From: Ruminococcus sp.
GTDB taxonomy: Bacteria > Bacillota > Clostridia > Oscillospirales > Ruminococcaceae
Length of the DNA stretch: 52,082 nucleotides
Direction of reading: 5' to 3'
Assembly: GCA_017397925.1 (NCBI GenBank)
Contig: JAFQHO010000070.1
Span: forward strand, 1-52,082
Shown: positions 25,627 through 34,096 of the stretch, piece by piece
How the letters are laid out: each line of letters opens with the position of its first letter
Numbering within the stretch: position 1 is the stretch's first letter
Position numbers and translations under genes: made by a program
Notes under the pieces: generated by a model
The model's input: the letters and a program-made list of their open reading frames with translations, nothing else
Databases searched by the model: none
Told to the model about the DNA's origin: nothing

Positions 25627-26631
25627 ATGAAAAAAATATTGATATTGGCCGTTGTTGTTACAGCGGCGGCATTCAGTTCCTGTGAAAACTACAGGGACGG
25701 AATAGGTCTTGACCCGCCTCCTTTTGAAGAAGCGACAGCGGCTCCTACAGAAGCTACTGAGGCTGTCTACGTGGATTTTTCAGAGATTGAATTTGAAGGA
25801 TTTGACGGATATTCTGATTATCACGATTATTTCAGTCATACTGACATATCGGAGTCGGATGATTATTCTGATGAAATAATTTCTGATACAGTGGAGGAAC
25901 AAACGGAAACTCCAACTGAGAAAATTACAGAAAATCCCATGGAGTCTGAAAAGACTGAAAAAAACGAGCCTGCTGCAACAACTGAAAAACCGTCAAAGGA
26001 AAAGAAACCTGATTACAAAACGGCAGGATGTATAAAAGTGCCGTATAAGTCACAGGAGGATTATCCTACAGGCTGTGAGCTTGTCAGCACGTCAATGCTG
26101 CTGTCTTATTACGGCTTGGAAATTGAGCCTATGCAGCTTATTGAAGAAGGTTATATAAAATCTGTACCTGTTGAGCGTAAGGGCGGTAAGCTTTATGGTG
26201 GTGACCCGAACAAGGTGTTTGTGGGTGATCCGACGAAGACAACGGGATATGGATGTTATTCAGGTGTTGTGACGAAATGTCTTAAAAAGATTCTTGAAGA
26301 TGAATTTTTCGATGTTTATTCCCTTGAAGGTATGACGCTGAAAGATATTTGCTCCCAGTATATCGACTTTGATCAGCCTGTGATAATATGGGCAAGCATA
26401 GATATGAAACCTCTGGAGGAGAAGGAAGAATCTATGTGGATAATCGAAGAAACCGGCGAGGAATTCAAGTGGCTTTCCAACGAGCATTGTATGGTTCTTG
26501 TAGGATACGACGATGAATATTATTATATCCACGACCCCCAGAACAAGGCGTATACTCCATATAAAAGAAGCGATGTTGAGAAACGCTTCAAGGAAATGGG
26601 AAGTCAGGCTGTAACAATTATTCAGTGGTGA
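25627..26631 (+). CDS. Lipoprotein with C39-like papain-fold domain
   Basis: 334 residues. A lipoprotein signal peptide ends at the lipobox FSSC with Cys19. A Glu/Thr-rich acidic linker (about residues 30-130) leads to a peptidase_C39_2-like domain: YPTGCELVSTSMLLSYYG with the candidate nucleophile Cys150, NEHCMVLVGYDD with His287, and HDPQN with Asp303. It is anchored outside the membrane and may cleave peptides or wall-linked substrates. It starts 31 bp after metK; a small ACGGC/GCCGT hairpin lies between, without T-run. Confidence 0.85.
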   Translation: MKKILILAVVVTAAAFSSCENYRDGIGLDPPPFEEATAAPTEATEAVYVDFSEIEFEGFDGYSDYHDYFSHTDISESDDYSDEIISDTVEEQTETPTEKITENPMESEKTEKNEPAATTEKPSKEKKPDYKTAGCIKVPYKSQEDYPTGCELVSTSMLLSYYGLEIEPMQLIEEGYIKSVPVERKGGKLYGGDPNKVFVGDPTKTTGYGCYSGVVTKCLKKILEDEFFDVYSLEGMTLKDICSQYIDFDQPVIIWASIDMKPLEEKEESMWIIEETGEEFKWLSNEHCMVLVGYDDEYYYIHDPQNKAYTPYKRSDVEKRFKEMGSQAVTIIQW

Positions 26632-26820
26632 ACTTCGGAAATATTCAAAAATATCAAAAATGCAGGGTAGCAGATATTCAGATTTATCATATTTCTGAAA
26701 TTGCATTCTGAAATAGATTGATAGTTTAAGAAAAAGGCAAATGAAAATATAGTGATTTTGCTTGATTTCAAAGTTGGTATTTAGTTATATTCAACTTAAA
26801 ATATCAAAAATGTAATTGTT

Positions 26821-26867
26821 ATGCATAATAATCTTTTGAATAAAGGATTATTATGCATATATTTTTT
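26821..26867. terminator. Long A+T-rich hairpin terminator
   Basis: A 13-bp perfect stem ATGCATAATAATC/GATTATTATGCAT (26821-26833 and 26846-26858), followed by ATATTTTTTTG. It lies 190 bp after the lipoprotein stop in a 436-bp gap (26632-27067) that has no gene; the rest of the gap is A+T-rich and carries the promoter and leader of the esterase gene. Confidence 0.7.
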
Positions 26868-26929
26868 TGCCTAATGATATTTGGTGAAAAAGTATCAAAA
26901 AATTGATAGAAAAGTACATAATTAATTCG

Positions 26930-26958
26930 TTGACTTTGTGAAGAGGATATGATATAAT
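26930..26958 (+). promoter_or_regulatory. Promoter of the CE12 esterase gene
   Basis: TTGACT (26930-26935) and TATAAT (26953-26958), 17-bp spacer. Leader of about 105 nt. Confidence 0.85.
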
Positions 26959-26972
26959 TAAATCAATGGAAT

Positions 26973-27022
26973 ACATAGCGTATTTGCACAGAATTCGTCT
27001 ATGTTAACACTGTTCTCTGTGC
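26973..27022 (+). other. Possible pseudoknot in the esterase mRNA leader
   Basis: ACATAG (26973-26978) pairs with CTATGT (26999-27004), and GCACAGA (26986-26992), which lies in that loop, pairs with TCTGTGC (27016-27022). The two stems interlock in H-type pseudoknot order, about 30 nt upstream of the ribosome-binding site. Function unknown. Confidence 0.45.
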
Positions 27023-27067
27023 GGTATAACATATTTGGGATTTTATTTATGAAAGGAATTGATTATT

Positions 27068-30000
27068 ATGAAGATGAAAAAGCTCATAAGCGGGCTCACC
27101 TCAGCAGCCCTTTCGCTTTCTGCTTTTGCAGGTATCGGAATTTCACCACAGAATTCTGTAACTGCACAGGCAGCAGGAGGTAACTGGAAATTTGACCTTG
27201 GCGGTTCTGGTGCAGCAAGCGGCTATACCGGCGTATCAGCAAAGGATGCCTACAGTGCCTCAAAGGGCTACGGATTTACAAGTACAGGCAATGTATCAAA
27301 TGTTGCAGCAAAAGGTTCAGGAGCTTATGCTGATGCTGTACAGTTCAACAACACAGCTTCAAGCAACGTATTCAAGGTGGATCTGCCAAAGGGTACATAT
27401 GAAGTAAAGGTTGTAACAGGAAACGTTTCGCGTACAACAATTAATATTGAGGGTATTCCTCAGATGATCAACCTTACAGGCAACAACGCTGTTGAAACAA
27501 TACAGATACCGGTAACAGACGGCAGTCTTGAAGTTCAGGCAACTGCAGGAAAGTCTGGAACAGCTTTCTCAATCTCTGCTATCGAAGTAACACAAATCAA
27601 CACAACAGGAGAAACTGATCCTACAATATGGATCTGCGGTGACTCTACTGTTGCGAGCTATTACAATGTATCTGCTGCATCTCAGCACGGCTGGGGACAG
27701 TTCCTTGGCGATAATATTGATACCGACTACTGGCAGGTAAGAAATCTTGCAGCGTCAGGACAGTATGCAAAGGGATTTATAGATGCAGGACAGTTCAAGC
27801 CTGTTGAGAAATACGGTAAAAAAGGTGACGTTTACCTTATTGCTATCGGTATCAACGATTCAAAGTATTATGACGGTGCTGAATATGCAACATATATTAC
27901 CGATATGGTTAAAACTGCAAAGTCAAAGGGCGTAGAGGTTATCCTTGTAAAACAGCAGGGACGTCGCGGAGATTTACAGAAAAATCCTCTCCTTAGCAGC
28001 CGTTGGTTCGCAGGTGAAATGGCTCAGGTTGGTAAAGAACAGGGCGTAGAGGTTATGAATCTCTTCAAAGCTTGGCAGGATTTCGGCGCAGGTATTGGCT
28101 ATAACGGTATGGCTGAGTACTATGCTACAAAGAATGACGGTACAGCCGATGATCTCCACCAGAGCATGAAGGGTGCAAAGAAGCTTGCAGAGCTTGTTGC
28201 AAAGCTCCACGATTTCAAGGCAGCAGGCGGCACAACAACACCTCCCACAACAACTCCTCCTGAAAGCTCGCTTACAGCTGAGGTATTTGACGAAAGTGTA
28301 ACATATTCATTCAAAAACGTAAACAGCGGACTTTATATGGAAGTTGCTGACGCTAAGGCTGAAAGCGGTGCAAACGTACAGCAGTGGGGCAAGGACGGCA
28401 ACGCTGCACACAATGTATGGAAACTTGATTCCGCAGGTGACGGATATTACTACATCTATTCCGCACTTTCTGATACTCTCGCTCTCGATGTTGCAGGAAA
28501 TAAGGCAACAAACGGTCAGAATGTTTCTATTTACAATTTCAACGGAAACAACAACCAGCAGTTCAAATTCGCAAAGAACAGAGATGGTTCCTATAAAATC
28601 CTTACACGAATTACCAATGACGCATCAGCAGTTGAGGTTGAAAGTGCTTACACAAATGCAGGCGCAAACGTTCAGCAGTGGGAAGTAAATGGCGCAAATT
28701 GTCAGGACTGGATAATTGAAAAGGCAGTAATTACAGAAGCTCCTACAACAAATCCTCCTGCTACAGAGCCTCCTGTGACAAATCCTCCCGCAACTGAGCC
28801 ACCTGCACAGGATTACGTATACTATGGTGACGCTAACTGTGACGGCGGTGTAACAATGGCTGACGCAGCTGCTATTTTCCAGTATCTTGGAAATCAGGAT
28901 AAGTATAATCTTTCAGTACAGGGAAAAAAGAATGCGGATGTTACAGGCAGCGGTGTTACAGCAGATGACGCTATATTCATTCAGAAGGTGCTTGCAGGAC
29001 TTGAGACGCTTCCCGAATACAAGCCTCCTGTAACAACTACACCAACTACCACAACTACTACAGATTCACGATATTTTGCCGTTGACCAGACTTGGACAAT
29101 GGGCGTTACAGAAACAACAAACGAGGGCTTTACAAAGGCTGAAGGATACGTAAACCTTAATAACGAGCTTGACAGTGAAATCACATTTACAGTAAATGTT
29201 CCCGAAAAGGGCAACTATCATACTCATATCCGCTTTGCTAACGGTTCTGCCAATGACCGTAAGATGAAGGTATATGTAAACGGCGATAAGAACAATTACT
29301 GGATGCAGTCCTTTACAAGCACAACAGCTTGGACAGAATGGACAGAATTCGGAATAGTACTCCCTCTCAACGCAGGAAAGAACACAATTCAGTTTGTATC
29401 TGCTACAGCCGAGGGCGGTCCTAACCTTGACTATATCAGACTGACTCTTACAGATGAGCCTTATGCAGAGGTTTATGACCCAGCAGACGAGCAGAAGCCT
29501 GTTGTAAGCTCCAAGCCTACAATTTTCATTGCAGGTGACTCCACAGTTCAGAGCTATAAGGCATCATATGCACCTCAGCAGGGTTGGGGATATTATCTCC
29601 AGAGCTATTTCAACGATAATGTATCAGTATCAAATCAGGCACTTGCAGGACGTTCTACAAAGAAGTTCTACGACGAGGGCAGATGGGATACAATCGTTAA
29701 CAGCCTCAAGGAAGGCGACTACGTAATGATCCAGTTTGCGATCAATGACGCAGGAAAGGCAAATGCTGACAGATACGCACCTATCGGCGGAAATATCGAC
29801 AATCCTTCCAAGGGAACTTACGAATGGTATATGACAGAGTTTATCAAGACAGCGAAGGCAAAGGGCGCAACTCCCATACTTGTAACAACAGTTATCGGAA
29901 TGAAGGCATATTCAGGCGGTAAATTCGTAAACAGCTACACAACATATTGCGACGCTTGCAAGAAGCTTTCAGCTAAGTATGACGTTCCTTGTATTGATCT

Positions 30001-30193
30001 TAACTCAATTATGGTAAGCCATTATAATTCAGTAGGATATGATACAGCAAAGGGATATCATCTTATGGGCGCAGTTTCCGGCTCAACAGACGGCACACAC
30101 TTCTGCGAAAAGGGTGCAAACATCGTAGCAGGTCTTGTGGCTAAGGATGTAAAGGCACAGAACCTTCCCGGACTTGCAGAAAACATCAAGTGA
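27068..30193 (+). CDS. Secreted two-headed CE12-type esterase with CBM13, internal dockerin and CBM35
   Basis: 1041 residues from ATG 27068, with AAAGGA at 27052. Order: signal peptide (about 1-33); beta domain common in rhamnogalacturonan acetylesterases (36-175); SGNH domain 1 with GDS at Ser193 and DDLH ending His364; Pro/Thr linker; ricin-type CBM13 (about 400-555); Pro/Thr linker; type I dockerin with two calcium-loop repeats (about 585-652); Thr linker; CBM35-like module (about 668-795); SGNH domain 2 with GDS at Ser825 and DGTH ending His1011. CE12 enzymes remove acetyl groups from pectin or xylan. The dockerin predicts attachment to a cellulosomal cohesin. Both catalytic sites look intact. 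Confidence 0.92.
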   Translation: MKMKKLISGLTSAALSLSAFAGIGISPQNSVTAQAAGGNWKFDLGGSGAASGYTGVSAKDAYSASKGYGFTSTGNVSNVAAKGSGAYADAVQFNNTASSNVFKVDLPKGTYEVKVVTGNVSRTTINIEGIPQMINLTGNNAVETIQIPVTDGSLEVQATAGKSGTAFSISAIEVTQINTTGETDPTIWICGDSTVASYYNVSAASQHGWGQFLGDNIDTDYWQVRNLAASGQYAKGFIDAGQFKPVEKYGKKGDVYLIAIGINDSKYYDGAEYATYITDMVKTAKSKGVEVILVKQQGRRGDLQKNPLLSSRWFAGEMAQVGKEQGVEVMNLFKAWQDFGAGIGYNGMAEYYATKNDGTADDLHQSMKGAKKLAELVAKLHDFKAAGGTTTPPTTTPPESSLTAEVFDESVTYSFKNVNSGLYMEVADAKAESGANVQQWGKDGNAAHNVWKLDSAGDGYYYIYSALSDTLALDVAGNKATNGQNVSIYNFNGNNNQQFKFAKNRDGSYKILTRITNDASAVEVESAYTNAGANVQQWEVNGANCQDWIIEKAVITEAPTTNPPATEPPVTNPPATEPPAQDYVYYGDANCDGGVTMADAAAIFQYLGNQDKYNLSVQGKKNADVTGSGVTADDAIFIQKVLAGLETLPEYKPPVTTTPTTTTTTDSRYFAVDQTWTMGVTETTNEGFTKAEGYVNLNNELDSEITFTVNVPEKGNYHTHIRFANGSANDRKMKVYVNGDKNNYWMQSFTSTTAWTEWTEFGIVLPLNAGKNTIQFVSATAEGGPNLDYIRLTLTDEPYAEVYDPADEQKPVVSSKPTIFIAGDSTVQSYKASYAPQQGWGYYLQSYFNDNVSVSNQALAGRSTKKFYDEGRWDTIVNSLKEGDYVMIQFAINDAGKANADRYAPIGGNIDNPSKGTYEWYMTEFIKTAKAKGATPILVTTVIGMKAYSGGKFVNSYTTYCDACKKLSAKYDVPCIDLNSIMVSHYNSVGYDTAKGYHLMGAVSGSTDGTHFCEKGANIVAGLVAKDVKAQNLPGLAENIK

Positions 30194-30234
30194 TATAATT
30201 CCTGAGGGTATGTTATACCCTATGAACTCCTTAG

Positions 30235-30277
30235 CAATCCCTTTCGCACTGGGCGGAGGGGATTGTTATCTATTTGA
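30235..30277 (+). terminator. Terminator after the esterase gene
   Basis: CAATCCC (30235-30241) pairs with GGGATTG (30259-30265) across a 17-nt loop; TTATCTATTTGAATTTTT follows. A second hairpin AGGGTAT/ATACCCT (about 30204-30220) stands just upstream. Confidence 0.6.
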
Positions 30278-30334
30278 ATTTTTCGCAAAATAATCAGTTA
30301 AAAAAATTTTTTTTGTATTTTTTTAAAAAAACAC

Positions 30335-30363
30335 TTGCAATTTTGTGATGTATGTGCTATAAT
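30335..30363 (+). promoter_or_regulatory. rpmB promoter
   Basis: TTGCAA (30335-30340) and TATAAT (30358-30363), 17-bp spacer, preceded by a strongly A/T-rich UP-like stretch. Confidence 0.82.
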
Positions 30364-30436
30364 ATTAATGTTGCTATTTTAGAAGCTTATTTTGCTTGTA
30401 TAAAAGCTATGATTTAAGGTAAGGAGGTGCAGCCTG

Positions 30437-30622
30437 ATGGCAAAGTGCAGTATTTGCGGAAAGGGAGTAACATTCGGAATCAAGGTTTCTCACTCTCACA
30501 GACGCACAAACAGAACATGGAAGCCTAATGTAAAGCGCGTTAAGGCTATCGTCAAGGGTACTCCTTGTCATATCTACGCTTGCTCAAGATGCCTGCGTTC
30601 TGGTAAGGTTGAAAGAGCTTAA
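30437..30622 (+). CDS. rpmB: 50S ribosomal protein L28
   Basis: 61 residues. AKCSICGKGVTFGIKVSHSH and RTNRTWKPNVKRV are L28 signatures; this version has the zinc-type cysteine pairs CSIC and CSRC. It belongs to the large-subunit E-site region. AAGGAGGTG precedes the start and the gene is monocistronic, flanked by its own promoter and terminator. Confidence 0.97.
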   Translation: MAKCSICGKGVTFGIKVSHSHRRTNRTWKPNVKRVKAIVKGTPCHIYACSRCLRSGKVERA

Positions 30623-30640
30623 TTACATTAAGAGAATTTA

Positions 30641-30670
30641 GGGCAGTCTGCGGACTGTCCTTTATTTTTT
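30641..30670 (+). terminator. rpmB terminator
   Basis: GGGCAGTC/GACTGTCC (30641-30648 and 30653-30660), with TTTATTTTTT following. Confidence 0.88.
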
Positions 30671-30708
30671 GCAGGGAACCGCAGAATTATGAAATTTTTG
30701 TGTAGTAC

Positions 30709-30737
30709 TTGAAATATTCCTCATTTTGTAGTATAAT
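30709..30737 (+). promoter_or_regulatory. Promoter of the M50-like/scpAB operon
   Basis: TTGAAA (30709-30714) and TATAAT (30732-30737), 17-bp spacer, 32 bp before the start codon. Confidence 0.82.
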
Positions 30738-30769
30738 AATATTAAGTATTATTATGTGAGGTTTTTGAT

Positions 30770-31444
30770 ATGGATTATTCACTTGAATTGATTATTAAAT
30801 ATTTATCAAGAGCTTTGATGCTTCTGCTTGTTCTTCCTGTTATGAACTGTGCAAAGGGTTTGGTTGCAAAGAAACAGGGAGATAACACCGCTGAACAGTC
30901 GGGACGTATAACCCTTAACCCTATGGCACACCTTGATTTGCTTGGCTCTCTTTTGATTATGCTCATAGGCTTCGGTTGGTCAAAGCCAATGCCTATAAAT
31001 TATCTTCGCATGAAAAACACCAAAAAGGGGATAATTCTTGTGGCTCTTACAGGTCCGCTTTCCCTTTTCCTTATGTCAATTGTATGCCGCAATATCTCCG
31101 CTGCTCTTTTTGCATTTTTGGGCTATGAAAACATTACAGTATGGGCAATAGCGTTTATTTTCTCAATGCTTTCCGGTATAAGCGTAAGTATTGGCGTGCT
31201 TCATCTTCTTCCCTTACCGGGAATGGACGGTTTTATCCTGCTTTACTACCTTACAGGCAATAAATTTGCGGCTTGGTATCACAAAAATCAGAGAGCAATT
31301 GACCAGTATTCCTTCTATGTGTTTATGGGACTTATTCTCATAGGCAGACTTACAAACGGACTTATTGACCCTATCGGCTGGATTATCAATATATTTGACT
31401 GGCTTCTCAGCCTGACTACATTCTGGACGCTTTTTATACAATAA
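30770..31444 (+). CDS. Site-2-protease (M50) homologue lacking the zinc motif
   Basis: 224 residues, about five membrane helices. The M50B framework is clear: GRITLNPMAHLDLLGSLLIM, FGWSKPMPINY, ILVALTGPLSLFLM and LHLLPLPGMDGF. The position where active members have HExxH in the first helix reads N26-C27-A28-K29-G30, so both zinc histidines and the catalytic glutamate are gone; the third ligand aspartate (Asp153) remains. It should therefore be inactive as a protease and may bind membrane substrates or scaffold. It is followed after 1 bp by scpA, a neighbourhood where normal M50 genes often occur in clostridia. Confidence 0.85.
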   Translation: MDYSLELIIKYLSRALMLLLVLPVMNCAKGLVAKKQGDNTAEQSGRITLNPMAHLDLLGSLLIMLIGFGWSKPMPINYLRMKNTKKGIILVALTGPLSLFLMSIVCRNISAALFAFLGYENITVWAIAFIFSMLSGISVSIGVLHLLPLPGMDGFILLYYLTGNKFAAWYHKNQRAIDQYSFYVFMGLILIGRLTNGLIDPIGWIINIFDWLLSLTTFWTLFIQ

Positions 31445-31445
31445 T

Positions 31446-32204
31446 ATGGCAGTAATAACGTATAAACTCGAAAATTTTGAAGGTCCTCTTGATGTCCTTC
31501 TTGCCCTAATTACAAAGCATAAACTGAATATCTATGATATTGAGATTTCAAAGCTCTTGGAGCAGTATCTTCTTTTCATAGAAGAAGCCCATATGATGAA
31601 TTTAGAGCTTGCAGGTGAATTCCTTGAAATGGCGGCAAGGCTCATATACATCAAGACAGCGGCACTTCTCCCAAAGCCTGAGGAAGCTGAACAGCTGAAA
31701 AAGGAGCTGGAGGGCGAGCTTATAGAGCTGTCACTTTGTAAGATTGCAGCGGCAGCATTGGCAAAGATGAACATAGGAAGTGATGTATTCGTCCGTCAGC
31801 CTATGGAAATTGAAGCTGATATGACTTATACTCTTGTACACGAACCGCAGATGCTTGTAAATGCTTACAAGGGTATATCTATGAAGAAGATAAAACCGGA
31901 AAATAAGCGTATAAACATCGAAAGCAAGATAAATTCTGTTGTAAAGCGTCGTATTGTTCCCGTACTGACAAAGGTTGTCCACATTCTCCGTGAGCTTTAT
32001 TCCACAGGAGAGTGTGCAATGGACAAGCTTTATGCAGGTGTTACAGACAGGTCGGAGCGTGTCGCTACATTCCTTGCAGTGCTGGAGCTTACACGTTTTG
32101 GCAGAATAAGCATAAGCGAGGACAATACCCTTGTTTATTTCAAGGGAGATAAGAACAGAGAGGGGCGTAAGCGTTGGAAATCAAAGAGAAACTCGGAGCA
32201 ATAG
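31446..32204 (+). CDS. scpA: Segregation and condensation protein ScpA
   Basis: 252 residues. The N-terminal YKLENFEGPLDVLLALITKHKLNIYDI is the kleisin signature that contacts the SMC neck, and the C-terminal winged helix VATFLAVLELTRFGRISI binds the SMC head. With ScpB and Smc it forms the bacterial condensin for chromosome segregation. It is tightly coupled: 1 bp after the M50-like gene and overlapping scpB by 31 bp. Confidence 0.97.
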   Translation: MAVITYKLENFEGPLDVLLALITKHKLNIYDIEISKLLEQYLLFIEEAHMMNLELAGEFLEMAARLIYIKTAALLPKPEEAEQLKKELEGELIELSLCKIAAAALAKMNIGSDVFVRQPMEIEADMTYTLVHEPQMLVNAYKGISMKKIKPENKRINIESKINSVVKRRIVPVLTKVVHILRELYSTGECAMDKLYAGVTDRSERVATFLAVLELTRFGRISISEDNTLVYFKGDKNREGRKRWKSKRNSEQ

Positions 32205-32722
32205 AGGCTGTACTCTTTGCAAGCGGCGAGCCTGTAGAGCTTTATCGTCTTGCAGAGGCGGTTGCCGTTGACGTGGGAACTCTGCCCTCTCTTATAAGGC
32301 TTATTAATGAGAGATATGAGGACTACAACAGCGGAATTATTATAAAAAAACTTGAAGGCAGCTATCAGATGTGCAGCCGCGAGGAATATGCACCTCAGAT
32401 ACGACAGGTGCTTGAAACAAAGAAGAATGTACCTCTTTCAAATGCAGCAATGGAGGTATTGACCATAATTGCATACAATCAGCCTGTTTCTAAAGGATTT
32501 GTGGAAAACGTCAGAGGAGTTGACAGCTCATCTGTAGTGAACAATCTTACAGAAAAGGGCCTTATTGAGGAAGCAGGACGTCTTGACGTTCCGGGAAAGC
32601 CTATAGTATACCGTACAACTCCCGTATTTCTGCGGAGTTTCGGGCTTGCTTCCCTTGCAGAGCTGCCGCCTTTGTCCGATTTCAGGGAAAAGGAACAGCT
32701 TGAATTTGATTTGGATAACTGA
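32174..32722 (+). CDS. scpB: Segregation and condensation protein ScpB
   Basis: 182 residues from a TTG start (EIKEKLGAIEAVLFASGEPV is the standard N-terminus; no other start fits). Two winged-helix domains, with AMEVLTIIAYNQPVSKGFVENVRGVDS in the second. ScpB dimers bind the ScpA linker. The 31-bp overlap with scpA and the weak start codon suggest translational coupling to set the ratio. Confidence 0.96.
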   Translation: MEIKEKLGAIEAVLFASGEPVELYRLAEAVAVDVGTLPSLIRLINERYEDYNSGIIIKKLEGSYQMCSREEYAPQIRQVLETKKNVPLSNAAMEVLTIIAYNQPVSKGFVENVRGVDSSSVVNNLTEKGLIEEAGRLDVPGKPIVYRTTPVFLRSFGLASLAELPPLSDFREKEQLEFDLDN

Positions 32723-32746
32723 AAATCTATGTAAAGGGGCGGTGAA

Positions 32747-33601
32747 ATGATCGTACTCAAAATATTGTTATGGATAATTCTTGCCCTGTTGGGAATTATC
32801 CTGCTGATACTTATAATGCCTGTGTCGGTAAGCGGAGGCTATATCGGCGGAAAGGTATCATACAGCGTAAAATTTGCATTTCTGCCTGTGTTTAACTCAA
32901 AGGGCAGCGGAATTGTGAATAAGCTCCTTGAATGGCGGAAGAAAAAGGCAGCTGCCAAAGGTGATGGCGATGATGACACCAAAGAGGACGACCTGAAAGA
33001 TGATAAGCCAAAGACGGAAAATATTGAACAGGATAAGCCGAAAACGGAGGAATTATCATCTGATAAACCTGAAATACAGGAGGAAACGGCTGAAACTGCG
33101 GAGAATACTCCCGAAACTGAAACAGTTGAAGCTGAGGAGGTATCGGATACTCCCGAACAACCGCAGAAACCTGAAAAGCCTGAGCCTCTTGAAAAGCCCT
33201 CAAATAATGAGGAGGAGAAGAAATCAAAGCTTGAATTTATTCTCGGATTATGGGAGGCGGCTGACCGCCCCGTACTGAAAATATTCAAGGGAATTAAAAT
33301 CAGCGAGCTTTATATTGATTTCTTTATAGCCAACGAGGACGCATATAAATGTGCACTGAACTATGGAAAAATCAGCGGATGGCTGTACAATATAATAGCG
33401 TGGCTCAGTGTATTATTCAACGTAAAGCTGAAAACAGTTGATATAAACCCATTATTCGGGCAGAAAAAGAGCCAGTGGGATGTATCGCTGAAAATCAGTC
33501 TTTGTCTTATGACAATGGTTATTGCAGGAATTCAGTTCCTGATAATATATATATTCAGAGTATTAATCCCGTCTAAAAGACAATTAAAAAAAGCGAGGTA
33601 A
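32747..33601 (+). CDS. DUF2953 (YtfI-like) membrane protein
   Basis: 284 residues. N-terminal transmembrane helix (LLWIILALLGIILLILIM), a long acidic linker of Glu/Asp/Lys/Pro (about residues 65-160), then the DUF2953 core ISELYIDFFIANEDAYKCALNYGKI and a final helix ending IFRVL. In Bacillus, ytfI precedes ytfJ, and here the same pair is seen. The linker is unusually long. The molecular role is unknown; a spore or envelope link is inferred from the neighbour. Confidence 0.85.
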   Translation: MIVLKILLWIILALLGIILLILIMPVSVSGGYIGGKVSYSVKFAFLPVFNSKGSGIVNKLLEWRKKKAAAKGDGDDDTKEDDLKDDKPKTENIEQDKPKTEELSSDKPEIQEETAETAENTPETETVEAEEVSDTPEQPQKPEKPEPLEKPSNNEEEKKSKLEFILGLWEAADRPVLKIFKGIKISELYIDFFIANEDAYKCALNYGKISGWLYNIIAWLSVLFNVKLKTVDINPLFGQKKSQWDVSLKISLCLMTMVIAGIQFLIIYIFRVLIPSKRQLKKAR

Positions 33602-33607
33602 TAAATT

Positions 33608-34030
33608 ATGGCTGCAGAAAAAAGAAGTATAAATGAGGTTTTAGGCATCTCATTGGACAAAATCAAGGAAATGGCTGATACAAGTGCAATTATCGGCGAT
33701 CCTATTACAACTCCTGACGGTACAACAGTAATACCTGTTTCAAAGGTGTCCTACGGCTTTGCATCGGGCGGCTCAGACCTTCCCTCAAAGTATGACAAGG
33801 AGCTTTTCGGCGGCGGTGCAGGCGCTGGTGTAAGCATCAAGCCGGAGGGATTTCTCGTAATCTCACCGGACGGCTCCGTTAAAATGGTCGGTATGGATTC
33901 AGGCAGCGACCCAATCAGCTCTGCTGTTAACGCTGTTCCCGGAATTGTTGAAAAGGTACAGGCATTCCTTGCAAAGAGAAAGGGCGGCGAGTCAACAGAA
34001 GATTCTGCCGATGTAACTATCAGCGACTAA
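33608..34030 (+). CDS. ytfJ: Spore protein YtfJ (GerW family)
   Basis: 140 residues. GDPITTPDGTTVIPVSKVSYGFASGGSD and GAGAGVSIKPEGFLVI are characteristic of the GerW/YtfJ family. In Bacillus the protein is needed for SleB-dependent germination. It starts 6 bp after the DUF2953 gene with an AGGTAATAA spacing. It supports a spore-forming lineage, although family members also exist in non-sporing relatives. Confidence 0.92.
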   Translation: MAAEKRSINEVLGISLDKIKEMADTSAIIGDPITTPDGTTVIPVSKVSYGFASGGSDLPSKYDKELFGGGAGAGVSIKPEGFLVISPDGSVKMVGMDSGSDPISSAVNAVPGIVEKVQAFLAKRKGGESTEDSADVTISD

Positions 34031-34096
34031 AGAGAACTCCTAAATTTATCGCATAAAACAGAACATTTCCGCATATTAATCAGTGGAGGTGTCTGT

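Noticed and set aside
32839-33288. Long minus-strand and alternate-frame open frames over the DUF2953 gene
   Set aside because: They arise from the low-complexity Glu/Lys/Pro-rich linker codons of the real gene and give Ser- or Arg-rich junk without a start signal.
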